From an uncultured Bacilli bacterium (lineage in GTDB: Bacteria > Bacillota_I > Bacilli_A > RF39 > UBA660): a DNA stretch of 64,000 nucleotides. The stretch spans positions 1 to 64,000 of the forward strand of contig CAKOQQ010000008.1 in assembly GCA_934101425.1 (NCBI GenBank), read 5' to 3'. The position numbers and the translations under genes were made by a program. Under the pieces are notes generated by a model that saw only the letters and a list, made by a program, of their open reading frames with translations, was not told the origin of the DNA and searched no databases. This document shows, in pieces, positions 25,956-35,056 of this stretch (position 1 is the stretch's first letter; each line of letters opens with the position of its first letter).

Positions 25956-27983
25956 CTAGTTATTTAATTCTTCCTTATTATTTTTCATATCTAAAGTAGC
26001 TTCATTAACAGCATCATCTATAGTTTTAATAGCATCAGTTATCATACTATAACCAATAGCTGCTCCAAAGCCATGAGATAATTCTTTAAATTCTTTATTT
26101 AATTTTTTAATATAAGAAACAATTTGTTTTTCATCATATTCTACTAAATATATTAAGAATTCGTTACCATTAGTTCTTATAATTTCACTATTAGGAAGTT
26201 GATTAGTAATAAGAATATTAGCAGCTTCCTTAATAACATTATCTCCTTCAGCATGACCATAATTATCATTTACATAAGCAATATTATTTAAATCAATAAT
26301 GATTATTGTTTGTGGATATATTTCACTTTCATCCCAAACTTCTATATTATCATTTAAATAATTTCTATTCTTTAATGATGTAAGCACATCAACGTATTTT
26401 AATTTATCTTCTTTTGTTAAAGTTTTACTATTTCCTCTTAATTTTTTAATTACTGCTAGTACTAATATAACTAATACAATAATTGATACTACAATAGCAC
26501 TTAAAAGAATAATTAAACTATGATCTGTAGCATTTAAAGCTTCATCTACACCTACTACTATAGCATCTTTTTCGTTTGCTAAAGTTAAATAGAAATTGAA
26601 GTATTTAATAAATATTTCATTTTTATCAAAATCTCTTATTATATAATTATAATTTACATCAGCAGATGTAATATAGTCTACTTTATAATTACTTAATTCA
26701 TCCTTACTATAATAGTTATAATTATTACTATCAATAGCTATTATACTATTTTTACTACCTTTAAATAATTTTTTATAAGTATTATATTTATTTACTTTTA
26801 TATTATTATTAGTTAAATAACTATTTAATTTACTATTACTTATTGTATTAACTTCTTTATTAGCAAGTGTTCTAATAGAATTTACTGATAATTTTTTACC
26901 TACTCTACTAGCAATTACTAATTTTTCTTCAAATGGAGCGATTGTTTCATATACATCCATATCATATTCAGTATCATTATAGATATTAAAATAGAAATCT
27001 ATTTTATTGCTACTAAAATCACTTTCAAGTTCTTTTAATGAATCATATTTTACATAATTAACTTCTATTTTAGCTAATTTAGCAAAATCTTCAATTATAG
27101 TATGATTTATACCATATACGTCATTACCTAATGTTTTATCATAAGGTGCATTTTCTAAATATGCATAAGTATATCTTTTACTTCTAAATTTAACTTTTGA
27201 TTGTTCTGCAATGTTATTTATTTCAAAGAACATATTTGTAAAATGATTATTATATGATTCTTGATAATTTTTACTTTGCCATTTTTTAAAATATTTAGTA
27301 ATAATATTATTTAAAGTAGAATACTCTTTATTTTTACTTAATACAATAACATAATCTTCTGTCATTTCAGTAATATTATAATTAATATATAATTCATTAT
27401 CATCTGCATAATATTTAAAATAATCTAATTTTGAAATAACAAAAGCATCAACATCTTCAAATTTTTCTTTTAATTTATCAATTGTTTCATATGATTTATA
27501 ACTTACTTTATCAGTTCTTAAATAAGATGTAGCATCTTGAATATGTTTTTCACTAACACCTATAGTCATTTTTGGAATTTCATCTAGATTAGTATATTTT
27601 ACTCTATTTTTACTAACTAAAACAAAATTATCTTGATAAAAAAGTAAATCATCATCATCTTTTTTATCTTTTCTTACAAAAGCATATTCTGCTGTTATAT
27701 TATCTCCAGTATTTAAACTAACTCTATGGAATGTTAAACCAACATCTTTTTCAAATACTGATAAGAAATCAAAGAATATACCAGAACCATCTTTATCTAA
27801 TAAATAAATATTTGGTTCTATTTCCATTCTAAATGATTCATTTTTTCTATTATCAATCCATGTTTTTTCACTTAATGTCAAAGTTGTATTTTTGTCTTGT
27901 TTAAAAAAGAAAAAGAATACAAACAAACTTACAACAAATAGTACAATTGTAGATATTATTATTATTAACTTCTTTTTGTTCAT
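25956..27983 (-). CDS. membrane receptor with two solute-binding domains and a degenerate GGDEF domain
   Basis: The 675-residue protein has an N-terminal membrane anchor (about 3-25), two tandem extracellular domains resembling family 3 solute-binding proteins (about 40-255 and 265-480), a second membrane segment (about 495-520) and a cytoplasmic GGDEF-type domain. The GGDEF domain keeps DVLTSLKNRNYL, DLNNIAYVNDNYGH and GDNVIKEAANIL, but the signature is NGNEF in place of GGDEF, so diguanylate cyclase activity is doubtful; it may bind GTP or c-di-GMP or act as a scaffold. The ATG at 27983 is chosen for its GGTGATGTT ribosome site; the longer ORF start at 28028 has none. Confidence 0.85.
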   Translation of the reverse strand: MNKKKLIIIISTIVLFVVSLFVFFFFFKQDKNTTLTLSEKTWIDNRKNESFRMEIEPNIYLLDKDGSGIFFDFLSVFEKDVGLTFHRVSLNTGDNITAEYAFVRKDKKDDDDLLFYQDNFVLVSKNRVKYTNLDEIPKMTIGVSEKHIQDATSYLRTDKVSYKSYETIDKLKEKFEDVDAFVISKLDYFKYYADDNELYINYNITEMTEDYVIVLSKNKEYSTLNNIITKYFKKWQSKNYQESYNNHFTNMFFEINNIAEQSKVKFRSKRYTYAYLENAPYDKTLGNDVYGINHTIIEDFAKLAKIEVNYVKYDSLKELESDFSSNKIDFYFNIYNDTEYDMDVYETIAPFEEKLVIASRVGKKLSVNSIRTLANKEVNTISNSKLNSYLTNNNIKVNKYNTYKKLFKGSKNSIIAIDSNNYNYYSKDELSNYKVDYITSADVNYNYIIRDFDKNEIFIKYFNFYLTLANEKDAIVVGVDEALNATDHSLIILLSAIVVSIIVLVILVLAVIKKLRGNSKTLTKEDKLKYVDVLTSLKNRNYLNDNIEVWDESEIYPQTIIIIDLNNIAYVNDNYGHAEGDNVIKEAANILITNQLPNSEIIRTNGNEFLIYLVEYDEKQIVSYIKKLNKEFKELSHGFGAAIGYSMITDAIKTIDDAVNEATLDMKNNKEELNN

Positions 27984-27987
27984 AACA

Positions 27988-28431
27988 TCACCATACAAAA
28001 ACCTTTCTAGTTTTATGTTTAGAAGCAATTAAAGGAACAAATTTACTATCTTCTTTACAGTTAACAATAAGTTGAATATCATAATAATCTTTAATATCAC
28101 CACTTAGTGAAGCTAAAATAGTTTCTCCTAATGATTCTATACTTTCTTTATCAGTACCTTTTTTTACATCAATAGTAAATTTCATAAGTCTACCTTCTAA
28201 AGAATATGTTATATCATTAACTTTTTTTGATTCCTTTACTTTAGATTTAACACTTTCTATATCTTCATTTTTGATTGGATGTTCTTCTATACCATCTAAT
28301 CTATCACCATATTTATCTTTTCCTGAATCTGGATATAATAAATTTTTAAGACCTATAAATGCAAAAATAAATAATACTATAAATACTCCTGCAATTATAA
28401 ATGTATATTTATGCTTTTTAATAAACTTCAT
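27988..28431 (-). CDS. single-pass membrane protein, unknown
   Basis: The 147-residue protein has a basic start (MKFIKKHKYT), one membrane segment (about 11-31) and an acidic/basic soluble part of about 115 residues that would face outside. No family recognised. It heads an operon with the GGDEF-like receptor and the YihY-family gene. If the next gene starts at 27983, its ribosome site lies in the last codons here. Confidence 0.75.
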   Translation of the reverse strand: MKFIKKHKYTFIIAGVFIVLFIFAFIGLKNLLYPDSGKDKYGDRLDGIEEHPIKNEDIESVKSKVKESKKVNDITYSLEGRLMKFTIDVKKGTDKESIESLGETILASLSGDIKDYYDIQLIVNCKEDSKFVPLIASKHKTRKVFVW

Positions 28432-28449
28432 AAGCCACCTCGATTAATA

Positions 28450-28478
28450 ATTATACTATATTTTTATTATTTAATCAA
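28450..28478 (-). promoter_or_regulatory. sigma-A promoter of the 28431 operon
   Basis: Minus strand TTGATT (28478-28473), 17-base spacer, TATAAT (28455-28450), then an AGGTGG ribosome site and ATG at 28431. Confidence 0.75.
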
Positions 28479-29467
28479 TCTACCATATAGATTGATACTT
28501 TACTACTACTTTTTTCTTTAAATATCATTGATTTAATTTTATCATTATTTTTTATATAGATACTTAAATTAGTATCATTAAATTTATTTGATATTATTTT
28601 ATTTATAAGTTCATTTAAATATAAAATACTATTTTTATTATTACTATTATATGTAATATTTATGATAGTTTTTATAGTTTCATCTTCTTTTAAAAATGTA
28701 TAACCTGATATATATATGTTTTTTATATCTTTTAAAATAGTATCTTTTAATTCTATGTAGTCATTATAAAATACACTTGATATATTATCTAAATCTTCAT
28801 ATTTATAATTAATACTTTTAAATTTAACTTCATTATTATTAGTAATACCATAGTATTTATAACTACCTGGATAAACACTAGAGGAACTACTTTGCATAAA
28901 TAATGAAACTAATATTTTTACATCTTCTAACTCGTATTTATCTCTTATTTTACTTAATATAATAGGTATTTTTTCTTTTACTAAATTATATACCTCATCA
29001 GATTCTACTATTTTATAAGATATACTTTTATATTCATTTATATAACTTTGATATCTATTTATTGTTATACCTAGTGAAATACCATTTAACACGCCATCTT
29101 CATTTAAATAATTTTGTTCAAAAATAGAAGTTATATAAATGGGTTTTATTTTTTTATCACCTACTTTAATCTCTTCAAAATCATTTATTTCCATTAATAA
29201 TTCTTTTAAAAATTCATTATCTAAATATTGACCGCTTTGATAATATAGTTTATTGGGATCATAATATATTTTAGATATATCCATAAGTTCAGTTTCTACT
29301 TCTTCCATATTTATACTATTTATAGTACTAATCGAATAAACTGATGATCTATCTTTATAAGGAGTATAGATTCTATAATAATTATCTATATCTTTATAAG
29401 AATTAATGCTTTTACTTTCACATCCAACTATTAAAAGTGTTAAAAGTAATATGTATATTTTTTTCAT
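28475..29467 (-). CDS. camS: CamS-family lipoprotein
   Basis: The 330-residue protein starts MKKIYILLLTLLIVGC, a lipoprotein signal with lipobox LIVGC, so it is predicted to be anchored outside the membrane by its Cys. The pattern ELMDISKIYYDPNKLYYQSGQYL matches CamS (sex-pheromone cAM373 precursor family). In enterococci and staphylococci the CamS signal peptide is processed to a peptide pheromone; the function of the mature protein is unclear. The ATG at 29467 has AGGTGGT before it. The usual neighbours pcrA-ligA are not present here. Confidence 0.78.
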   Translation of the reverse strand: MKKIYILLLTLLIVGCESKSINSYKDIDNYYRIYTPYKDRSSVYSISTINSINMEEVETELMDISKIYYDPNKLYYQSGQYLDNEFLKELLMEINDFEEIKVGDKKIKPIYITSIFEQNYLNEDGVLNGISLGITINRYQSYINEYKSISYKIVESDEVYNLVKEKIPIILSKIRDKYELEDVKILVSLFMQSSSSSVYPGSYKYYGITNNNEVKFKSINYKYEDLDNISSVFYNDYIELKDTILKDIKNIYISGYTFLKEDETIKTIINITYNSNNKNSILYLNELINKIISNKFNDTNLSIYIKNNDKIKSMIFKEKSSSKVSIYMVD

Positions 29468-29497
29468 ACTACCACCTATTATAATTTTATCAAAAAT

Positions 29498-29536
29498 CAT
29501 AAAAAAAATCTACTTTAACTTTAAAGTAAAAGTAGA
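29498..29536 (-). terminator. terminator overlapping the small ORF at 29510
   Basis: ATCTACTTTTACTTT pairs with AAAGTTAAAGTAGAT (one mismatch), followed by TTTTTTT on the minus strand. The TAG stop of the 30-residue ORF lies in the 3' arm. Confidence 0.8.
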
Positions 29537-29602
29537 TCTTTTTATATACTTCATATCCTCCAACATATCATTAAATATTAGATCTATATGATGTTTATCC
29601 AT
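29510..29602 (-). CDS. 30-residue small protein candidate
   Basis: The ORF reads MDKHHIDLIFNDMLEDMKYI and ends RSTFTLKLK. It has an excellent ribosome site (GAGGTGAGGT) and a strong terminator that overlaps its stop, as many genes here do. These signals argue for real translation despite the short length. No family recognised. Confidence 0.5.
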   Translation of the reverse strand: MDKHHIDLIFNDMLEDMKYIKRSTFTLKLK

Positions 29603-29683
29603 ACCTCACCTCTTCATTAAAATATCAGTTTTATAATTACTTGTCACTTGCTTCGACAAAAGTAGAAAAAACTAGACTATTAA

Positions 29684-29713
29684 TTGGAAAAATATTTTTA
29701 AATATAGTATAAT
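29684..29713 (+). promoter_or_regulatory. promoter of recU-pbp
   Basis: TTGGAA (29684-29689), an 18-base spacer and TATAAT (29708-29713). A second TATAAT overlaps at 29714-29719. Transcription would begin at or just after 29720, leaving almost no leader. Confidence 0.55.
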
Positions 29714-29729
29714 TATAATGGTGAAAAAA

Positions 29730-30251
29730 ATGATTAGTGCAAAAATATTTGATAAACACTCTAATAAAGGTATGGCACTGGAAGAAGATATCAATTTAAC
29801 TAATACATATTATTTAAATAATAATATCGCTTCAATATATAAAAAACCAACACCTATTAAAGTAGTTAAGGTAGACTATAAAATAGTACCTGCAAAAATA
29901 CTAGAAGGATACTTTAATACTCCCTCTACTACTGATTATAATGGCATATATAAAGGTAAATATATAGACTTTGAAGCTAAAGAAACTAAATTAGATTATT
30001 TTCCACTAAAAAATATCCATCCTCACCAAATAAAACATTTACTTACTTGTAAAGAAATGGGTGGTATTAGTTTTGTAATAATTAAGTTTTTAAAATATGA
30101 TAAAGTATTTTTAATAGATATATCATCTTTAGTCAAATTTAAGGATAAAATACCATATACATATTTTAAAGATAATGTAAGTGAAATAAAATATAAATAT
30201 AATCCTAGATTAGATTACTTAGATATTATAGATAAAATGGAGGCCTTATGA
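29730..30251 (+). CDS. recU: Holliday junction resolvase RecU
   Basis: RecU cuts and remodels Holliday junctions and modulates RecA in Firmicutes. The protein (173 residues from the ATG at 29730) has NKGMALEEDIN, the nuclease motif TTDYNGIYKGKYIDFEAKET (catalytic Asp, Glu and Lys), and HQIKHL with GISFVIIKF. An ATG four codons earlier (29718) exists, but GGTGA sits correctly before 29730 and the promoter is too close to 29718. Its stop overlaps the next start (ATGA). The recU-pbp1 pair is conserved across Firmicutes. Confidence 0.94.
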   Translation: MISAKIFDKHSNKGMALEEDINLTNTYYLNNNIASIYKKPTPIKVVKVDYKIVPAKILEGYFNTPSTTDYNGIYKGKYIDFEAKETKLDYFPLKNIHPHQIKHLLTCKEMGGISFVIIKFLKYDKVFLIDISSLVKFKDKIPYTYFKDNVSEIKYKYNPRLDYLDIIDKMEAL

Positions 30252-32974
30252 AAAAGAAAAAAAAGATAAATAAAGAAAAACCAAAAAAGAGCGTTGATAA
30301 AAGAAATATATTAAAGATACTATTAACAACTTGTTTTGTTATAGGTATCCTATTATTTATATTACTTGGAATATTTTTATTTATAGTAGTTAAAGATGCT
30401 CCGGAGTTTGATCCTGATGCTCTTTATTCATCTGATTCTACTGTACTATATGATAAAGATAATAAGGTAATAGCTAAAATTGGTATTGAAAAAAGAAAAA
30501 ATGTTTCTTTTGAAGCATTACCAGAAGTATTAGTAAATGCTATAGTAGCTACTGAAGACTCTAGATTCTATCAACATAAAGGTGTTGACTTTCCTAGATT
30601 CTTTAAAGCTTCTGTATATCAATTACTTGGTAAAAATATGGGTGGAGCATCTACATTAACAATGCAACTTTCAAAACAAAATTATACATCTACTGAAGAT
30701 ACTGGTTTTGAAGGTATCAAAAGAAAATTTACAGACTTATATATAGCTTTATTTAAAATAGAAGCTGTTAATACTAAAAAACAAATATTTGAATACTATG
30801 TTAATTCCAACTTCTTAGGAGCTCGTTCTTGGGGTGTTGAACAAGCATGTCAAACTTATTTTGGTAAATCAGTTACTGATATCAATTTAGCAGAAGCAAG
30901 TATAATAGCTGGACTATTCCAAGCTCCTGGTAAATATAATCCTCTAGCTAATCCAGAAAATGTTGAAGCAAGAAGAAAAACAGTACTTAGTTTAATGGTT
31001 AGACATGGATATATAACAGAAGAAGAAAAAGACGCTGTATTAAAGATTCCCGTAACAAGTATTGTAACTGGTAAACAAGCAAATCAAGAAGAATTTCAAG
31101 ATTTCATAGATACTGTTATGAGTGAAGTAGAAAAAATTACTGGTAATGATCCATATAATGTACCTATGGAAATATATACAACAATGGATAGATCACTTCA
31201 AAATAGTATAAATGAAGTTATGGATGGAAAAGATAAAAAAGGTAATACAGTATTTGCTTGGGAAAATAAATTTGTAGATGCTGGTATATCAGTAGTTGAA
31301 ACTACTACTGGAGCTATAAGAGCTATTGGAGCTGGTAGAAATCACGTAGCAACAGGTTTTAATACTGCTACTGACACTAATAAACAAATTGGTTCTACCG
31401 CTAAACCATTATATGATTATGGTCCTGGTATTGAAACAGAAAACTGGTCAACATATACTCCATGGATAGATCAACCACATACCTACTCTGATGGAAAGAC
31501 TAGTGTCGTAAACTCAGATGGAACATATTCTGGATTTATTACATCAAGACAAGCGCTTGTTAGATCTAGAAATATTCCAGCATTAAAAGCTTTCCAATCA
31601 TTAAATAAAAATAGCGTAACAAATTTTGTTAAAGGACTTGGTCTTCATCCAGAAAATCCACTTCATGAATCTCATGCAATTGGTGGTTACACAGGTGAAA
31701 GTCCATTATCATTAAGTGCCGCATATGCTGCATTTGGTAATAAAGGTGTTTATAATGAACCTTATAGTTTTACTAAAGTTGTATATATAAATAGTGGTGA
31801 AATATATAAGAGAAAACTTAATAGTAATGAAGTTATGAGTGAAGAAACAGCTTATATGGTTTACAGTATGCTTAACGATACTGCAAAATACGTTATGAGT
31901 TACTTATATAATACTAATGGTACTACTTACGGAGCTAAGACAGGTACAACAAACTATACAAGTGAACATATAAAGAAATATAAATTACCTTATAATGCAA
32001 TAAATGACTTATGGCTTGTTGGTGTTAACACAGACTATACAGTAGCTGTATGGTATGGATACCAAAGAGGTATAGCTGAATATCAAGAAAATGGAGCTAT
32101 TACACGTTTTGGTAATATGCAACATAGAAGCTTATTCTCTACTGTAATTAGAAAAGCATTTAAAAATACTAAAGGTGCAGAAAAACCTAGTGGTGTCGTA
32201 TCAGTAACAGTAGAAAATGGATGTTTAAGTGCTTGTTTGCCAAGTAAATACACACCAGCAAATAAGAAAGTAACAGAACTATTTAAAGCTGGTACAGAAC
32301 CTACTGAAGTATCAAATAGATATGATAAATTAAGTGATGTAACTAACTTAGAAGGAACTTATAAAAATGGTGTTGTAACACTTACTTGGGATAAAATAAA
32401 AGAACCAGATGCCATAAATGAAGAATATTTAAATAAATATGCAAGAAAATATTTAACTAAAAAAGAAGATATAGAATATTATGTAAACACTAGATTAAAA
32501 GAAGTATATAGTGAATTTGGTAAAGTATCCTATGATGTATATGTACTACAAGATGGTGAATATATATTATCTGGATCAACTACTGATAATACAATAGATA
32601 TAAATATATACTCTACTAGTGAACCAATGACATTTGTAGTAAAAACAAGTTATGAAAAATTTAAAACAAATGCCTCAGATGGTAAAGAAGTAACAATATC
32701 ATTTGGTAGTGGTAGTATTACAATAGCTAGACTAAATGGTAATAATGTTACTACATTAAATAAGGGTGACACTTACACAGATCAAGGTGTTACAGTACTA
32801 GATAATATGATAGATGTAACTGATAGAGCTACAATTACTACAACAATAAAAGATAAAAATAACAATATGGTATCTAGTGTAGATACATCTAACACTAATA
32901 CATACTATATATACTATAAAATAACATATAAGAGTTATAGTAAAACACTTACTAGAACAGTTAAAATAACATAA
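30248..32974 (+). CDS. class A penicillin-binding protein (PBP1A-like)
   Basis: A bifunctional peptidoglycan synthase. The 908-residue protein has a Lys-rich cytoplasmic tail, one membrane segment (about 24-48), a GT51 glycosyltransferase domain (VATEDSRFYQHKGVDFPR; GGASTLTMQLSKQ) and a transpeptidase domain with the SxxK serine in GSTAKPLYDY, SxN in SRNIPALKAF and KTGTTN. After about residue 690 come a fibronectin-like stretch and a C-terminal Ig-like domain (GDTYTDQGVTVLDN... TRTVKIT), probably wall-facing. It is coupled to recU by ATGA. Confidence 0.95.
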   Translation: MKKKKKINKEKPKKSVDKRNILKILLTTCFVIGILLFILLGIFLFIVVKDAPEFDPDALYSSDSTVLYDKDNKVIAKIGIEKRKNVSFEALPEVLVNAIVATEDSRFYQHKGVDFPRFFKASVYQLLGKNMGGASTLTMQLSKQNYTSTEDTGFEGIKRKFTDLYIALFKIEAVNTKKQIFEYYVNSNFLGARSWGVEQACQTYFGKSVTDINLAEASIIAGLFQAPGKYNPLANPENVEARRKTVLSLMVRHGYITEEEKDAVLKIPVTSIVTGKQANQEEFQDFIDTVMSEVEKITGNDPYNVPMEIYTTMDRSLQNSINEVMDGKDKKGNTVFAWENKFVDAGISVVETTTGAIRAIGAGRNHVATGFNTATDTNKQIGSTAKPLYDYGPGIETENWSTYTPWIDQPHTYSDGKTSVVNSDGTYSGFITSRQALVRSRNIPALKAFQSLNKNSVTNFVKGLGLHPENPLHESHAIGGYTGESPLSLSAAYAAFGNKGVYNEPYSFTKVVYINSGEIYKRKLNSNEVMSEETAYMVYSMLNDTAKYVMSYLYNTNGTTYGAKTGTTNYTSEHIKKYKLPYNAINDLWLVGVNTDYTVAVWYGYQRGIAEYQENGAITRFGNMQHRSLFSTVIRKAFKNTKGAEKPSGVVSVTVENGCLSACLPSKYTPANKKVTELFKAGTEPTEVSNRYDKLSDVTNLEGTYKNGVVTLTWDKIKEPDAINEEYLNKYARKYLTKKEDIEYYVNTRLKEVYSEFGKVSYDVYVLQDGEYILSGSTTDNTIDINIYSTSEPMTFVVKTSYEKFKTNASDGKEVTISFGSGSITIARLNGNNVTTLNKGDTYTDQGVTVLDNMIDVTDRATITTTIKDKNNNMVSSVDTSNTNTYYIYYKITYKSYSKTLTRTVKIT

Positions 32975-33097
32975 GATGATAAATAATCAGAATGCATAAA
33001 TAAAAATCTATAATAAAAAAGAGAAAAGTTGATACTAGTACTACTAAATATTAATTTATATTGATATTGTACTAGCGACACGTACCCTAATTTATTT

Positions 33098-33137
33098 TGA
33101 ATACGTTCATTGTTATACCGATGGACGTATTTTTTTT
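33098..33137 (+). terminator. terminator of recU-pbp
   Basis: AATACGTTCAT and ATGGACGTATT pair with one G-T, followed by TTTTTTT. It is about 125 bases after the pbp stop. Confidence 0.8.
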
Positions 33138-33202
33138 ATTTATAAGATTTATATAATTTTAATACTCTATTTTTAACTTCAAATAAATAACACTTTATTT
33201 AA

Positions 33203-33238
33203 TATCAAAAACACACATCCAAATGGATGCGTGTTATA
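33203..33238 (-). terminator. terminator of the pilin-Hint gene
   Basis: AACACGCATCC and GGATGTGTGTT pair around ATTT, followed by TTTG on the minus strand. Confidence 0.75.
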
Positions 33239-33307
33239 AAACTCTTATTGACATATTTTTTATATTTTCTAAAAGCTAGTTTCATTTTTATTTTTTATAG
33301 AAAAGTT

Positions 33308-34837
33308 TTAATATTGACTAGCAATCATAACAGATATTAACGAATATGAAGTCTTAATGGAAATAGTTTTATTTTCTTTATCAATCTGATAAATGGGGGT
33401 TTCTTCCCATTTTTGTGTTTTCAAATTAAAACTTAAAATTCTAATATCATTTTCATCAAATGTTAATGTTGGAACTGATATATCAATATTATGGACATTT
33501 TTTTCATCTTTATCATAACAATCAATACCATAATTTGATATATTAAATACACTAGTAATCGCGTTTGACCCCTCAATAAGTTCTTTTAAAAATTCTGTCT
33601 CAGAAGTGGTTTGCTTAGTTCCAGAGGCAGATAATAAATCAACTAATTTAATTTTTCCATCATTAAATTGTTTAATTTTATTGAACACTATTTCTGGTAA
33701 TTCTTCATATTCACTAAAATCATCAGAAATATAGTGTCCATAAGCACTATCATTAATTACATGTAAACTATTATCTGCACTAGCAGCATTATGTACTAAT
33801 ATTTCATTTTCAGTAATTAAGTAGTTATGATTATTTGCTATTGTCAAGTTATATACATTCACTGAATTATCCAAATTAAGAACTTCTATATTTTTTATAC
33901 TAGTTTTTCCGCCAATACTAGCTGATAATACATCTCCCACTTTTAATTCATATGCTCTAACCCATCCTTTATCAAGTACATAATATTGATGCTTTTCTGT
34001 AGAAGTTATTACTTTATTATTTTTTAATGTTATTTTATATAATTTATTATTTTTTGAAATCATAGTATCAATAACTCTATTTAATTCTTTTTCGTTACTT
34101 TCAATATTTATTGTATATACATAATCACCAATTTTAATATCTTCAATATTCTTTAAACCATTTCTTGTTAATACTTTTGTTCCTGCTACAAAACACGTTG
34201 AAATTTGAAACAATCCTTTTATTACTGCAACATTTCCAAAAACATCTTCACTTTCAATTTTATAAATATTTGATGCTTTATTAGAAGTCCCTAAATAAGT
34301 TTTTTCATTCCCTCTATAAACAAGTATACCATTTACAAAATATCTTATTTCTTTTATTCCACTCGTATCTGAAGTATTTACATCTATTTTATAATTACTA
34401 GTACTAGTATTAGTAATTACAGCTGATAAAAGTGGTGCATCTTTTTCAGCACTTCTAAGTATACATTCACTTTCATTTGTTTTAGTGCTTACAATACTTC
34501 CATCACTTTTAATTTCAATACAGTAATCATTAACATACATTTTTCCATATGCATTACCATTAGTATCATAACTTAAATAACCTTTACTTGCTTTATCTCC
34601 CTCATATGTAAGTGTACTACCCGATAAATCTATATTTTTTACTGTTTCTCCTTCCATTATTTTTTGCATATAATATGTTTTTGCAGCACTTACTATATTT
34701 CTTGCACTTGCTTCTGCCGCACTTTTTTTAGAGTCTTCTATAATGTTTAATACGGCTGGTACCGCTATTAGTGCAATAACTGCTAGTATTACTATAACGG
34801 CTAATAACTCTATTAGGGTAAATCCTTTCTTTTTCAT
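33308..34837 (-). CDS. type IV pilin-like protein with an autoprocessing Hint domain
   Basis: The 509-residue protein has a class III prepilin signal (MKKKG then FTLIELLAVIVILAVIAL; cleavage expected after Gly5) and a pilin stalk and head to about residue 130. An Ig-like part follows (about 132-210), then a Hint domain: CFVAGTKVLT with Cys215, TxxH block TEKH (280-283), VYNLTIANNHNYLI and ILVHN with His349-Asn350. Hint domains cleave themselves, at Cys215 and/or after Asn350. The residue after Asn350 is Ala, as in intein-like and pre-toxin Hint domains that cleave without splicing. A C-terminal piece of about 159 residues ends in a beta-rich motif (ILSFNLKTQKWEETPI). No homing endonuclease is present. 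Confidence 0.88.
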   Translation of the reverse strand: MKKKGFTLIELLAVIVILAVIALIAVPAVLNIIEDSKKSAAEASARNIVSAAKTYYMQKIMEGETVKNIDLSGSTLTYEGDKASKGYLSYDTNGNAYGKMYVNDYCIEIKSDGSIVSTKTNESECILRSAEKDAPLLSAVITNTSTSNYKIDVNTSDTSGIKEIRYFVNGILVYRGNEKTYLGTSNKASNIYKIESEDVFGNVAVIKGLFQISTCFVAGTKVLTRNGLKNIEDIKIGDYVYTINIESNEKELNRVIDTMISKNNKLYKITLKNNKVITSTEKHQYYVLDKGWVRAYELKVGDVLSASIGGKTSIKNIEVLNLDNSVNVYNLTIANNHNYLITENEILVHNAASADNSLHVINDSAYGHYISDDFSEYEELPEIVFNKIKQFNDGKIKLVDLLSASGTKQTTSETEFLKELIEGSNAITSVFNISNYGIDCYDKDEKNVHNIDISVPTLTFDENDIRILSFNLKTQKWEETPIYQIDKENKTISIKTSYSLISVMIASQY

Positions 34838-34869
34838 ATATCCTCCTTCTATTTATAAGAAAACAAAAA

Positions 34870-34897
34870 ACAAAAATCTAGGTTTTCCTAGTTTTTA
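34870..34897 (-). promoter_or_regulatory. terminator-like attenuator in the pilin-Hint leader
   Basis: AAAAACTAGG pairs with CCTAGATTTTT around AAAA and is followed by GTTTTTTGTTTTC on the minus strand. It lies between the leader ORF stop and the pilin ribosome site (GGAGGATAT). Transcription would stop here unless the hairpin is prevented from forming. Confidence 0.7.
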
Positions 34898-34975
34898 TGT
34901 TTTACATATATGACTAATAATTAAGTTATTTGATATGACTATTTCTCTACAAACATAGACATAATTACTAGACAT
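34895..34975 (-). CDS. leader peptide upstream of pilin-Hint gene
   Basis: The 26-codon ORF (MSSNYVYVCREIVISNN... HICKT) has a GTGAGG ribosome site; its TAA stop falls in the first bases of the attenuator hairpin. The nucleotide layout (start context, ATTAGTCAT block, AACTAGG hairpin) is shared with the leaders of the pilin genes at 48069 and 50436, although the peptide differs. A ribosome at the stop would cover the hairpin. Confidence 0.55.
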   Translation of the reverse strand: MSSNYVYVCREIVISNNLIISHICKT

Positions 34976-34998
34976 ATACCTCACTTTCTTACTATACA

Positions 34999-35027
34999 AG
35001 TATATATTCTTTTTGTTAAGTTGTAAA
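34999..35027 (-). promoter_or_regulatory. promoter of the pilin-Hint gene
   Basis: Minus strand TTTACA (35027-35022), 17-base spacer, TATACT (35004-34999). It lies within the terminator region of nth. Confidence 0.6.
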
Positions 35028-35056
35028 GAAAAAGATATACTATAGTATATCTTTCT
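35026..35056 (-). terminator. terminator overlapping the nth stop
   Basis: The palindrome AGATATACTATAGTATATCT is followed by TTTTTCTTT on the minus strand; the TAG stop of nth lies at its centre. Confidence 0.75.

Larger units (their letters stand above)
32975..33307. other. spacer between pbp and pilin-Hint gene
   Basis: This 333-base spacer holds two convergent terminators (listed separately) and an inverted pair CTAGTAC/GTACTAG around 33033-33075. No ORF of note was seen. The segment between the pbp stop and the plus-strand terminator is the pbp 3' UTR; an independent small RNA is possible but unsupported. Confidence 0.5.

Noticed and set aside
33030..33080. Independent small RNA gene after pbp
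   Set aside because: The CTAGTAC inverted pair is short and no promoter was found; it is more simply part of the pbp 3' UTR.
33765..34195. Classical intein with homing endonuclease in the pilin-Hint protein
   Set aside because: The Hint segment is only about 136 residues and has no LAGLIDADG or HNH motifs. The residue after Asn350 is Ala, which does not support splicing.
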